Positions 27,496 through 35,777 of a stretch of 64,000 bases of DNA are shown piece by piece. Made by a program: the position numbers and the translations under genes. The notes beneath the pieces were generated by a model, which did no database searches, was not told where the DNA came from, and saw nothing but the letters and a program-made list of their open reading frames with translations. The stretch comes from JAGXTF01 sp044224315 (GTDB lineage: Bacteria > Bacteroidota > Bacteroidia > NS11-12g > UBA955): assembly GCA_044224315.1 (NCBI GenBank), contig JBGAKR010000002.1, positions 186,001-250,000 on the forward strand, read 5' to 3'. The stretch's first letter is position 1. Every line of letters starts with the position of its first letter.

Positions 27496-28337
27496 AAGAA
27501 GTAAACGAACATTGGCAAATGCGCATTTTTGACCTGCTGGAAGGCAATCTTTCCGAAGCAGAAAAAAATGAAGTTTTAAAAGAAATTGAAAAACATGCCG
27601 CACTTAAACACGAATATAATTTGATGCGTCAAACCTATTTGCAAGCCGAACCTATGCTGCAAATAGACAAAACTTCCCTGTACCGGAAACAAGGAGGTGC
27701 GCTTACTTTTATCTTTTCCAGAAAATTTGCAGCTGCTGCAGCAGTGGCCATTATTTTCGGAAGCCTTTCTGTGTATTGGTTTACAAGCCAAAAAAACAAC
27801 ACAGAACCTAATATTTCTCAAACCCCAAATTCTACTTTCCCCCCACAAACTTTAAGCCCTTTAAACCAAGAAAAAAGCAAGGAAACAACCTCCAACCCTA
27901 CCCAAATTTTTGCAGATAAAAAACAAAATAACCGCATTGTTTTTCCGGGAAGTTCAAATCAAAATTTACCCGATAAAAACAATCCTAAAATTGAGTTTGC
28001 CCCCATACATATTGCCGACCCTGAGTTTGTAATTGCCGTTCAGAATGCATTGCCAATTGACACCCAGAATACTGAAATAATTGCATTTCAGAATCCTGAA
28101 ATTACCATGCAAAACGACACCGATGTGGTTGCAGATATAAACGGAAATCCGGTTCCGTACCAGAAGAAAAAATCACTCGGATACAAGCTTCTAAACAATT
28201 CGCGCAAAATGATGGCCAACCTGCAAATGCCCAATGTTAAATTCAAAACAGAAAAAAAACCTCACCAGTTTATGCCCAAATTAAAAATGGAAATAAGCAC
28301 CCCAAAAACCGAAATCATTGCAACCTTAATCGACTAA
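27492..28337 (+). CDS. Predicted transmembrane anti-sigma factor
   Basis: 281 residues. The N-terminal ~75 residues are acidic and helical ('RIFDLLEGNLSEAEKNEVLKE', 'HAALKHEYNLMRQTY'), as in Bacteroidetes anti-sigma proteins that grip their sigma in the cytoplasm. One membrane helix follows (about residues 77-97, 'FAAAAAVAIIFGSLSVYWF'), then a low-complexity Asn/Gln/Pro-rich periplasmic part. No zinc HxxxCxxC is present. Function is inferred from the fold pattern and 4-nt overlap with the sigma gene. Confidence 0.7.
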   Translation: MKEVNEHWQMRIFDLLEGNLSEAEKNEVLKEIEKHAALKHEYNLMRQTYLQAEPMLQIDKTSLYRKQGGALTFIFSRKFAAAAAVAIIFGSLSVYWFTSQKNNTEPNISQTPNSTFPPQTLSPLNQEKSKETTSNPTQIFADKKQNNRIVFPGSSNQNLPDKNNPKIEFAPIHIADPEFVIAVQNALPIDTQNTEIIAFQNPEITMQNDTDVVADINGNPVPYQKKKSLGYKLLNNSRKMMANLQMPNVKFKTEKKPHQFMPKLKMEISTPKTEIIATLID

Positions 28338-28343
28338 AAAATC

Positions 28344-29165
28344 ATGAAAAACAAAACCTATATTCTTGCCATTCTGGCTATGTGTGGCACCTACTTAAGC
28401 GCACTTGCCCAGGATACTACCGTGATTAAACAAACACGCGACAAAAGAATTATTATCATTCACAAATCTGGCGATAGCATACCCGATACCAAAGATACCA
28501 TTGAAATAGAATCTGATGCAGATATGCCCAGCCATGACGAGCATTACATTTCACCTGTAATTAATTCTGCCAATTGGAATATTGGATTTGCCAACGTACA
28601 GCGCGGAACTGTTCCTTTTGGTGCCGGCTATTCAGAATTCCCCGAGCTTAAAAACGGAAAATCTGTAGGCATTGGCTTTGAACAAAACTGGGGTTTTAAC
28701 CTCATTCAAGGCAAATTGCGCCTTTGGACCGGCGTGCGATACGATATCCATAATTACCGCTTTAGCAACACCGATATGCGCTTGGTAGCCGGCCAAAAAG
28801 CATTTACCACCCGCATAGACAGCGGAAGCAATACCGATAAAAGCAAAGTAGTGGTAAATTACCTGGGTGTTCCCATTGCCCTGGGATTCCAATCTCACCG
28901 CAACGACATCGAACATGGCTTCTCAATCAAAGCCGGTGTAACTGCAGGTTATTTGGTGCGTGGCCATACCAAGGTAAAATCAAATGCAGGCAAAAAAGAA
29001 AAGGAATTCGACGACTTTAATTTCAACGATTTTGCACTCAGTCCGTTTGTAGTAATCGGTTACAATTCCATTGCCCTTTATGGTCGCTACACCACCACGG
29101 GTCTATTCAAATCAGGCCAGGGTCCCAGTGCAAATGCTTACGAATTCGGGTTGCTATTTCAATAA
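28344..29165 (+). CDS. Outer-membrane beta-barrel protein
   Basis: 273 residues with signal peptide (cleavage near ALAQD, residue 22-23), an acidic linker, then alternating beta strands typical of a small barrel ('NWNIGFANVQRG', 'LRLWTGVRYDIHNYRF', 'SIALYGRYTTTGLF') ending in an aromatic residue (LLFQ), as outer-membrane proteins do. Six nt separate it from the anti-sigma gene, so it is the third member of the sigma operon and a likely target or partner of it. Ligand unknown. Confidence 0.75.
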   Translation: MKNKTYILAILAMCGTYLSALAQDTTVIKQTRDKRIIIIHKSGDSIPDTKDTIEIESDADMPSHDEHYISPVINSANWNIGFANVQRGTVPFGAGYSEFPELKNGKSVGIGFEQNWGFNLIQGKLRLWTGVRYDIHNYRFSNTDMRLVAGQKAFTTRIDSGSNTDKSKVVVNYLGVPIALGFQSHRNDIEHGFSIKAGVTAGYLVRGHTKVKSNAGKKEKEFDDFNFNDFALSPFVVIGYNSIALYGRYTTTGLFKSGQGPSANAYEFGLLFQ

Positions 29166-29204
29166 ACTCAACACTTAACTTCATAATTTTATCTTGAGCA
29201 AAAA

Positions 29205-29230
29205 AGAGGGCCTGCGGGCCCTTTTTTTTT
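29205..29230 (+). terminator. Rho-independent terminator of the sigma operon
   Basis: AGGGCC-TGC-GGGCCCT hairpin followed by ten T residues, about 40 nt after the barrel gene's stop. Confidence 0.9.
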
Positions 29231-29246
29231 TACTGATTGAATAGGG

Positions 29247-29254
29247 TAATTTTG
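29247..29254 (+). promoter_or_regulatory. -7 promoter element of menB
   Basis: TAATTTTG, exact match to TAnnTTTG, 12 nt before the ATG at 29267; it also excludes an in-frame TTG start at 29237. Confidence 0.55.
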
Positions 29255-29266
29255 CAGCACCAAATC

Positions 29267-30088
29267 ATGACACAGCGCACCTGGACTCCAATAAAAGAAT
29301 ACTCCGACATCCTTTTTGATTACTTTGAAGGCATTGCACGCGTAAGCATCAATCGGCCAGAAGTTTACAATGCATTTCGCCCGCAAACAGTTATGGACAT
29401 GTTGGATGCTTTTGATATCTGCCGCGAAAGGCAGGATATTGGGGTGGTAATACTTACAGGTGTAGGCGACAAGGCATTTTGCAGTGGGGGCGATCAAAAT
29501 GTAAAAGGCATTGGCGGCTATGTGGGCGAGGATGGTGTTCCACGCCTGAATGTGCTGGATTTACACAAAAAAATCCGCAGTCTTCCTAAACCCGTGATTG
29601 CAATGGTAAACGGCTATGCCATAGGTGGTGGCCATGTGCTGCACGTGGTTTGCGACCTTACCATTGCCGCTGAGGGTGCAAAATTTGGTCAAACCGGCCC
29701 TAAAGTGGGCAGTTTTGATGGGGGTTTTGGAAGTAATTATCTGGCCCGACATGTTGGACAGAAAAAAGCCCGCGAAATATGGTTCCTATGCCGCCAGTAC
29801 ACTGCCGAAGAATGCGAAAAAATGGGATTGGTGAATAAAGTGGTGCCTTTGAATCTGCTGGAAGATGAAACCGTTGACTGGTGCAAAACCATATTGGAAC
29901 GCAGCCCCATGGCAATACGTATGCTAAAACGCGCCATGAATGCAGAGCTCGACGGACAAACCGGATTGATGGAATTGGCAGGCGATGCCACTTTGCTATA
30001 CTACCTTACCGAGGAAGCCCAGGAAGGGAAAAAAGCATTTTTGGAGAAACGCAAACCCGATTTTCAGCAGTTTCCCAAATTCCCCTAA
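29267..30088 (+). CDS. menB: 1,4-dihydroxy-2-naphthoyl-CoA synthase
   Basis: 273 residues. MenB cyclises o-succinylbenzoyl-CoA in menaquinone synthesis. Family marks: 'AFCSGGDQ' (oxyanion hole; MenB-type SGGDQ), 'GYAIGGGHVLHVVCDLTIAA', 'GPKVGSFDGGFGSNYLAR' (the conserved SFDGG-G-xYLAR segment unique to MenB) and the C-terminal 'EKRKPDF'. Start at 29267 follows the promoter box. No other men genes are adjacent. Its presence shows that the organism makes menaquinone. Confidence 0.96.
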   Translation: MTQRTWTPIKEYSDILFDYFEGIARVSINRPEVYNAFRPQTVMDMLDAFDICRERQDIGVVILTGVGDKAFCSGGDQNVKGIGGYVGEDGVPRLNVLDLHKKIRSLPKPVIAMVNGYAIGGGHVLHVVCDLTIAAEGAKFGQTGPKVGSFDGGFGSNYLARHVGQKKAREIWFLCRQYTAEECEKMGLVNKVVPLNLLEDETVDWCKTILERSPMAIRMLKRAMNAELDGQTGLMELAGDATLLYYLTEEAQEGKKAFLEKRKPDFQQFPKFP

Positions 30089-30109
30089 ACCCTTACAAAT
30101 CCGGGTTTA
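30086..30109. terminator. Possible bidirectional hairpin between menB and the barrel gene
   Basis: TAAACCC-N10-GGGTTTA, a 7-bp inverted repeat that contains the menB stop codon in its left arm and the convergent gene's stop in its loop. No strong T tract, so terminator function is uncertain. Confidence 0.35.
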
Positions 30110-30905
30110 AACGGTAATAAAACGTTAATCCCCAGAAAATAGAGGCTCCGCGCGAATCGATTATATTGTAATCGCTATAGGTGCCATATTTGATACTCGA
30201 CCGGCTATAGGTGCCTTTAAGGGTAGTCCATATTTTATTGCTGCGAAAATATTCAACATTCATGGCCACATACCAGCGTCTGAAATTATACAGCAATTCA
30301 AATCCACCACCCAAAGTATAGGCTTGTTTATAGGGTTTTGCGGCCGCTATAGTTACCGATGTATACATGGTATCAGTTGGTTTCTTGGAAACCCCTGCAG
30401 AAGTGCTGCTGTATTGCATGCCTGCTTTGCGGGTATGCAACCGCCCCGCTTCAACAAAAGGGCAAAACTGAAAACGCCTGTTGGGTTTACTTACAATATA
30501 CCCAATCTTCAGGGGGGCATAGGTGTATCGCGAATAATCACCGGCAAACTGGGTACCGCCGCCCCAGCCAATATTATCGAACCGGTTTGCGTATAATTGG
30601 CTATCGATATAATCCAATCCAACGGTATAGGAGCTTCTTACATATCCCAAAGATATTTTCCATTTCTGCTTATATAAAAACTGCAAATCCAAACCAAAAT
30701 AGTAACTGCTTGTTGGAATAGGCGAAAAAGCACCGCCTTTATACCTGGCTTTTCCGGGCAGATTAATTACCCAACCCTGCTGCAATCCTACAGATGTTTT
30801 TATACCGTTTCGATATTTCCTGGAAATTTCGGATTGTGCCTGTAATGATAAATAGGGCAAAACCAGTTGAAGTGAAAAAAGCAGGTAGATTTTGACTAAT
30901 TTCAT
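30093..30905 (-). CDS. Probable outer-membrane beta-barrel protein, unknown function
   Basis: 270 residues from the ATG at 30905, which opens a signal peptide (MKLVKIYLLFSLQLVLPYLSLQAQ); earlier in-frame codons lie upstream of it without signal-like sequence. The rest alternates hydrophobic and aromatic residues in strands ('WKISLGYVRSSYTVGLDY', 'APLKIGYIVSKPNRRF', 'WYVAMNVEYFRSNKIW') and ends 'GLTFYYRLNPDL', consistent with a small barrel. No family recognised. Convergent with menB, four nt apart. Confidence 0.7.
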   Translation of the reverse strand: MKLVKIYLLFSLQLVLPYLSLQAQSEISRKYRNGIKTSVGLQQGWVINLPGKARYKGGAFSPIPTSSYYFGLDLQFLYKQKWKISLGYVRSSYTVGLDYIDSQLYANRFDNIGWGGGTQFAGDYSRYTYAPLKIGYIVSKPNRRFQFCPFVEAGRLHTRKAGMQYSSTSAGVSKKPTDTMYTSVTIAAAKPYKQAYTLGGGFELLYNFRRWYVAMNVEYFRSNKIWTTLKGTYSRSSIKYGTYSDYNIIDSRGASIFWGLTFYYRLNPDL

Positions 30906-31069
30906 AAAGGATTTTTTTGGCAATATAAGCAAGCAGAAAAAACAATTCATAGCACTGTATATACTTTTTTGCAATATGGATAACCGATACAAGTTTTGAA
31001 CGGACTTCTTCGGCTGAAAATAATAAAATCCATTGCAAGCCCCAGCTTTCTTAATTCCCTGTAAAATCG

Positions 31070-31077
31070 TACCTTTG
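31070..31077 (+). promoter_or_regulatory. -7 promoter element of icd
   Basis: TACCTTTG, exact match to TAnnTTTG, with a weak -33 TTTC 19 nt upstream. The predicted leader to the ATG at 31113 is about 30 nt. Confidence 0.55.
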
Positions 31078-31112
31078 CACCCCTAATTAACAACCTATTT
31101 AATCCCACACAA

Positions 31113-32345
31113 ATGGCCAAAATAAAAGTAGCAAACCCTGTAGTAGAGATGGATGGCGATGAAATGACCCGCATCATCTGGAAATTTATTAAAGATAAAC
31201 TCATCCTTCCCTACCTGGATGTAGATATTAAATATTACGACCTGGGCATGGAACACCGTGATGCCACCAACGACCAGGTTACCATTGATGCTGCCAACGC
31301 CGTGAAAGAATACAATGTGGGTATTAAATGTGCCACCATTACCCCCGACGAGGCCCGTGTGGAGGAATTTAAACTGAAACAAATGTGGAAGAGCCCCAAT
31401 GGTACTATCCGCAATATTTTGGATGGTACCGTGTTTCGCGAACCTATCGTTTGCAGCAATGTACCCCGCCTGGTTCCAAACTGGACCGCACCTATTTGCA
31501 TAGGCCGCCACGCTTTTGGCGATCAGTACCGCGCTACCGACTTTGTAACCAAAGGCAAGGGCAAACTTACCGTAAAATTTGAAGGCGAAGATGGCACTGT
31601 ACAAGAGTTTGAAGTATACAATTTCAAAGGCGACGGTGTAGCACTTACTATGTACAACACCGACGAAAGTATCCGCGGATTTGCCCAAAGCTGCTTTAAC
31701 ATGGCGCTTACCAAAGGCTGGCCCCTATACCTTTCTACCAAAAACACCATCCTTAAAAAATACGATGGCCGCTTTAAAGATATTTTTGAAGAAATTTACC
31801 AAAACGAATTCAAAGCCAAATTTGAAGCCGCAGGGATTGTGTACGAGCACCGCCTGATTGACGATATGGTAGCCAGCGCCTTGAAATGGAATGGCAACTT
31901 TGTATGGGCCTGCAAAAACTATGACGGTGATGTACAAAGCGATACCGTAGCCCAAGGTTTCGGTTCTCTGGGATTGATGACCAGTGTATTGGTTACCCCG
32001 GATGGCAAAACCGTTGAAGCTGAAGCTGCCCATGGCACTGTAACCCGCCATTACCGTATGCACCAGCAAGGTAAAAAAACCAGCACCAACCCCATTGCCA
32101 GCATTTTTGCCTGGACCCGTGGCCTTGAACACCGCGGCAAATTGGATGGCAATAACGAACTCATTAACTTCTGCCATACACTCGAAAAAGTATGCGTGGA
32201 TGTTGTAGAAAGCGGCCGCATGACCAAAGATTTGGCTGTATGCATTTATGGCAACAATGTTGCCGAAGGACAGTATTTACACACCGAGGATTTCCTCGAA
32301 GCCCTGAATACTGAGTTGAGCAATCGCCTCAACGCCACTGCCTAA
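31113..32345 (+). CDS. icd: NADP-dependent isocitrate dehydrogenase (eukaryotic-type homodimer)
   Basis: 410 residues, matching the subfamily II (mitochondrial/cytosolic type) enzyme rather than the E. coli type. It decarboxylates isocitrate to 2-oxoglutarate in the TCA cycle. Marks: 'VVEMDGDEMTRIIW' at the N-terminus, 'WKSPNGTIRNILDGTVFREPI' (isocitrate-binding), 'DDMVASALKW' (metal Asp) and 'EAEAAHGTVTRHYR' (NADP-binding HGTVxxH). A perfect terminator follows. Single-gene transcript. Confidence 0.97.
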   Translation: MAKIKVANPVVEMDGDEMTRIIWKFIKDKLILPYLDVDIKYYDLGMEHRDATNDQVTIDAANAVKEYNVGIKCATITPDEARVEEFKLKQMWKSPNGTIRNILDGTVFREPIVCSNVPRLVPNWTAPICIGRHAFGDQYRATDFVTKGKGKLTVKFEGEDGTVQEFEVYNFKGDGVALTMYNTDESIRGFAQSCFNMALTKGWPLYLSTKNTILKKYDGRFKDIFEEIYQNEFKAKFEAAGIVYEHRLIDDMVASALKWNGNFVWACKNYDGDVQSDTVAQGFGSLGLMTSVLVTPDGKTVEAEAAHGTVTRHYRMHQQGKKTSTNPIASIFAWTRGLEHRGKLDGNNELINFCHTLEKVCVDVVESGRMTKDLAVCIYGNNVAEGQYLHTEDFLEALNTELSNRLNATA

Positions 32346-32358
32346 AACAACAAAACAA

Positions 32359-32398
32359 TCCCATAAAAAAAGCCTCAATCGAGGCTTTTTTTATGGGA
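32359..32398. terminator. Bidirectional Rho-independent terminator between icd and the LRR gene
   Basis: An 18-bp perfect inverted repeat (TCCCATAAAAAAAGCCTC, loop AATC) with seven A on one side and seven T on the other; it serves both convergent genes. Confidence 0.95.
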
Positions 32399-32409
32399 AA
32401 AATCCAATG

Positions 32410-34080
32410 CTAGTTTTTATAACTATCGCTAATTTGAAGTTTCTCTCCAAACATCTTCTTAAGTGCGGCCAATTCTTTCTCTGTAAAATCATCCTGATTT
32501 ACATACACGTACTCAATCTTTGCCATTTTATCTGCACCTTTTGGAAATTTTACATGCGCATTGTCGTTGATAAAAATTGTGGTTAATTCAGGCGATTTAA
32601 CCATGGTTTTGGGCAGAGATTTAATTTGGTTATGACTTACCAATAATCGCTTCAGCGAAGCATTTAAAAACAATGATGCGGGTAATTCGGAAAGTTTATT
32701 GTAATCCAAATTTACGGAATACAAATCTGTTAATGAAGCCCAACCCTCGGGTAATTTTTTAAATTTATTTGAACTTAAATCCAAGGATTGTACACTGGTT
32801 AATTTAAAAAAAGATGGAGGTAAAGTTTCAAGGCTATCGCCATATGCTCCAAACATGCGCAATGAGGGCAGGTTACCAAAATCATCGGGCAAACTGGCTA
32901 TTGGGCAATTATTCATTTGCAAATACTGCAGTGCGGGTAAATTAAATGCCCCTTTTTCAATCATTGTCAATGGATTCTGAGACAGATACAGGGTTTCCAA
33001 TTTTTTAAAATTACCCATAGAAGCCGGTATTTTTTGAAACTGGTTGTATTCTAAATCCAGATAATTTATTTCGCCTAATTTGTAAAACCCTTCTGGCAAT
33101 TGACTAATAATATTCGAAGATAAATTTACGTATTCAAGTAGCTTGCAACTGGCAATTTCATTGGGCAAACTAACAATTGTATTAGAATGCAGATCAAGGT
33201 ATTTAAGGCTTGTTAACCTGGCTACAAAATCAAAATTGGTTTCACCAATTTCCGAAATGGCGAGTCTTTCAATAGCCTTTGCATTTTCAATTCCCGATTC
33301 ATCCAACGAAAAAGCACAAAATTCAATGGTTAAATCTGTAAGATTACTCAAACTACCCAAACCCACGGGGGTATCATAAGCCTCACTGAGGCCGGCAAGC
33401 ACTAGGTTTTGTAACTGAGGCAGCTCAGAAAAATTCACATCCAGTGCACCTGCAGGCAGGTAGCTAAGATTTAGCGAGGTGAGTTTATGGCACTGCGAAA
33501 TGCTTTTAAGGTAATTGATATTGGAATTATTTACATTTAAAACGGTTAATTCCGGAAATAAATCAAATCGAATTTCGCAGGTATTTTCTTCGTCACATCC
33601 AGCATTCACATTATCCAGCACAAGCTCCGTAATTACATTGCCAGCAAGGGCTGCCGAATCTGGAACAAAATTGTCGATATAGGATAAACTTAATGTTTTG
33701 AGTGCTCTTAATTTATATATTTTCTCGGGAAATTCTACAAGATTACAATTGGTCAATTCCAGTTTTTGCAACAATGGAAAATTATCTAGATGGGCCACCA
33801 CCTCAATCAGCATTTCATTTGGGATGTCTCTCAGGGTTAATTTTTGCAAATTGCGGCATTTTAACAAAGCAGCCACATCCAAAGTTGTATCGGGCTGATC
33901 TTCATTATAACTTCCATCGCCCCAATAGTAAAATACATATACCGAATCCGGTACTTCATCCTTAACTGTTTCGGGGGTGTACTCGGTTTCCCAGGCCAAT
34001 TCATCGAGTGGGATAATACGCTGGGCACTTGCAAGCACAATGCTTCCAAGAGCAAACATTAGCAATAGGGTTCTTTTCAT
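32410..34080 (-). CDS. Secreted leucine-rich-repeat protein
   Basis: 556 residues with signal peptide (MKRTLLLMFALGSIVLASAQ). From about residue 85 to the end it is built of some 17-18 leucine-rich repeats of ~23 residues ('LKYLDLHSNTIVSLPNEIASC', 'LETLYLSQNPLTMIEKGAF'). No T9SS sorting tail, transmembrane helix or enzymatic domain is visible, so it should be periplasmic or outer-membrane-associated. Such LRR proteins bind other proteins; partner unknown. A variant box AAAATTTG ends 4 nt before the ATG. Confidence 0.85.
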   Translation of the reverse strand: MKRTLLLMFALGSIVLASAQRIIPLDELAWETEYTPETVKDEVPDSVYVFYYWGDGSYNEDQPDTTLDVAALLKCRNLQKLTLRDIPNEMLIEVVAHLDNFPLLQKLELTNCNLVEFPEKIYKLRALKTLSLSYIDNFVPDSAALAGNVITELVLDNVNAGCDEENTCEIRFDLFPELTVLNVNNSNINYLKSISQCHKLTSLNLSYLPAGALDVNFSELPQLQNLVLAGLSEAYDTPVGLGSLSNLTDLTIEFCAFSLDESGIENAKAIERLAISEIGETNFDFVARLTSLKYLDLHSNTIVSLPNEIASCKLLEYVNLSSNIISQLPEGFYKLGEINYLDLEYNQFQKIPASMGNFKKLETLYLSQNPLTMIEKGAFNLPALQYLQMNNCPIASLPDDFGNLPSLRMFGAYGDSLETLPPSFFKLTSVQSLDLSSNKFKKLPEGWASLTDLYSVNLDYNKLSELPASLFLNASLKRLLVSHNQIKSLPKTMVKSPELTTIFINDNAHVKFPKGADKMAKIEYVYVNQDDFTEKELAALKKMFGEKLQISDSYKN

Positions 34081-34203
34081 CTGGCAAATTTTGATACAAT
34101 ATTACCACAAATCGTGCCGCTTCAAAATTTCTTAGGTATTAAGTGCATTTTATGCAATGGTCGTTTATTTTTATACTTTCGTCGTGAGTTTAAAATTTCT
34201 TTA

Positions 34204-34211
34204 TACTTTTG
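34204..34211 (+). promoter_or_regulatory. -7 promoter element of the radical SAM/Coq4-like cluster
   Basis: TACTTTTG, exact match to TAnnTTTG. The palindrome at 34217-34235 begins 5 nt later, so it covers the predicted transcription start. Confidence 0.6.
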
Positions 34212-34216
34212 CAAAC

Positions 34217-34235
34217 TACTTTGCATTTCAAAGTA
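34217..34235. promoter_or_regulatory. Palindromic operator candidate, copy 1
   Basis: TACTTTG-CATTT-CAAAGTA: perfect 7-bp arms with a 5-nt spacer, located between the -7 box and the ATG at 34243. The same core (ACTTTG-N5-CAAAGT) recurs at 35200-35216 and 37270-37286. A likely binding site for the winged-helix protein encoded at 34869-35177 (inference). Confidence 0.6.
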
Positions 34236-34242
34236 CACAACT

Positions 34243-34872
34243 ATGAATCCAGAAGAGCAACTCAAAGAGGTACAATCCGTGCTAGACCGGCTTACCAAAT
34301 TCAGATATGTAAATGGCTGGGCCGCAGTTGTTGCCGGGCTGCTGTGCACCATTGCCTATTTTTTTGTGTGCACCAAATACAGTGTTCCGTTTGTGGTTGA
34401 TAGCATGGATGCCAATCAGATAGTTTCATTTCATAACCTTATATCCTATGCCATTATTCTGGGTGGCTTACTGGTAATTTCTGCAGTTGCCTGCGGCGCT
34501 ATCATATTATTAAGTCTACCCCAGGATTTAACCGGTGCTGCCTGGCGCAATCTCATTCGTCTTATTGGATTGTATGCCATTTATGTAATTGCCGGAGCTG
34601 CCGTACTGTGGTCGGTTTTAAGTAATAGCCGCGATATAGACTTGGGTATTTTGCGCACCGTGCCGCCCATGATGTGCATTTTTTACGGATTGGCCCAACT
34701 CCACGCTTCTCAAATTAGTTTGCCCGCATTAAAATATCTGGGATTATGGCTGTTAATTTGTGGAGGAATAGGCAGCATTCAACCCCAGATTGGCTGGTTT
34801 TTCTGGCTCATTGGGTTTGGTGTTGGCCATATCATTACCGGCTTATATATTGTTAATCGCAACAAAGCTTGA
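34243..34872 (+). CDS. Six-to-seven-helix membrane protein of unknown function
   Basis: 209 residues from the ATG at 34243, the first after the promoter and operator; upstream in-frame codons lie before the promoter. A short charged N-terminus (MNPEEQLKEVQSVLDRLTKF) is followed by about six membrane helices. No enzymatic motif seen. It is the first gene of the cluster, and its stop overlaps the TTG start of the winged-helix regulator (TTGA at 34869-34872), so the pair is translationally coupled. This suggests the membrane protein is under that regulator's control or modulates it. Confidence 0.75.
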   Translation: MNPEEQLKEVQSVLDRLTKFRYVNGWAAVVAGLLCTIAYFFVCTKYSVPFVVDSMDANQIVSFHNLISYAIILGGLLVISAVACGAIILLSLPQDLTGAAWRNLIRLIGLYAIYVIAGAAVLWSVLSNSRDIDLGILRTVPPMMCIFYGLAQLHASQISLPALKYLGLWLLICGGIGSIQPQIGWFFWLIGFGVGHIITGLYIVNRNKA

Positions 34873-35177
34873 GCAAAAAAATAAAAATAGAAGACCTTAA
34901 CAAAGCTTTCGACAACCGGGTGCGATTGGGGATTATGACTATTTTACTTACCCAGGAATGGTGCGATTTTACCACATTTAAAGAAACCCTGGGGCTAACA
35001 GATGGGAACCTCGCCTCCCACATCAAAGCGCTTGAAGAAGACGCATATATAGAAGTGCGAAAAGCCTTTATTGGCAAAAAACCCAATAGCAGCTACCGCG
35101 CCACAAAAAAAGGCAAAAAAGAATTCCTCAATCACCTCGAAACCCTGCAAAACATCATTAAAAAATCTGGTATATGA
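34869..35177 (+). CDS. Winged-helix transcriptional regulator (HTH_34-like)
   Basis: 102 residues starting at TTG 34869, which overlaps the stop of the previous gene by 4 nt. The sequence has a winged-helix pattern: 'AFDNRVRLGIMTILL', recognition-helix region 'TDGNLASHIKALEEDAYIEVRK' and wing 'PNSSYRATKKGKKEF'. It resembles the small single-domain regulators of the MarR/ArsR superfamily (Pfam HTH_34). No metal-binding Cys set is present. Palindromes of ACTTTG-N5-CAAAGT flank and follow the gene, which would fit a dimeric repressor acting on its own operon. Confidence 0.82.
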   Translation: MSKKIKIEDLNKAFDNRVRLGIMTILLTQEWCDFTTFKETLGLTDGNLASHIKALEEDAYIEVRKAFIGKKPNSSYRATKKGKKEFLNHLETLQNIIKKSGI

Positions 35178-35199
35178 CACCCTATTTTTTTATAATTGC

Positions 35200-35216
35200 A
35201 CTTTGTATTTCAAAGT
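35200..35216. promoter_or_regulatory. Palindromic operator candidate, copy 2
   Basis: ACTTTG-TATTT-CAAAGT, perfect 6-bp arms. It lies immediately after a near-consensus -7 box (TATAATTG, 35191-35198) and 61 nt before the ATG at 35277. It continues as TTCTTTG, as copy 3 does. Confidence 0.6.
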
Positions 35217-35276
35217 TCTTTGCTTTCAAAAAGACATTGACAGCAAATTCCCAACTATAACTAACAATCAATCACT

Positions 35277-35768
35277 ATGGAATATAAAAAACTGCAAAAC
35301 AAAATCCGACTGCTGATTATTTTCTTCATCGCTGCACTTGCTTTGAGCGGCATTACCGCTTTTCCTATCCAAACCGAACTTCAATACCTGGTTGACCACA
35401 AAAACCTGTATCCCGGTTTTATGGAACCCTGGATACAGGAAGTGTATTCAGGCATTAAAAACACCTATGCCCAATATCCATTTGTTGGCTATGGAACGGA
35501 TTGGCTGGCATTTGCACACCTCGTTATTGCTATCAATTTCATTGGCCCATTAAAAGACCCTGTTAAAAACATCTGGGTTATTCAATTCGGAATGCTGGCC
35601 TGTGCGCTGATTATTCCATTGGCAATGATTGCCGGCGAAATCAGGCATATCCCAATTTATTGGAGGGTGCTGGATTGCGCTTTCGGTGTCTTTGGCATTA
35701 TCCCTTTATACATGTGTTACAAACTCATTAAAAAACTGGAAAACATCCCACAAATCCTATCCAAATAA
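35277..35768 (+). CDS. Four-helix membrane protein of unknown function
   Basis: 163 residues. Predicted helices lie near residues 10-30, 80-95, 100-122 and 133-153, with a periplasmic loop between the first two ('FPIQTELQYLVDHKNLYPGF', 'YPFVGYGTDWLAFAHLVIA'). No known motif was recognised, although the family appears conserved in Bacteroidetes next to small winged-helix regulators (recollection, unverified). It has its own apparent promoter and operator, and is followed after 9 nt by the radical SAM gene. Confidence 0.72.
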   Translation: MEYKKLQNKIRLLIIFFIAALALSGITAFPIQTELQYLVDHKNLYPGFMEPWIQEVYSGIKNTYAQYPFVGYGTDWLAFAHLVIAINFIGPLKDPVKNIWVIQFGMLACALIIPLAMIAGEIRHIPIYWRVLDCAFGVFGIIPLYMCYKLIKKLENIPQILSK

Positions 35769-35777
35769 TTAAACAAC

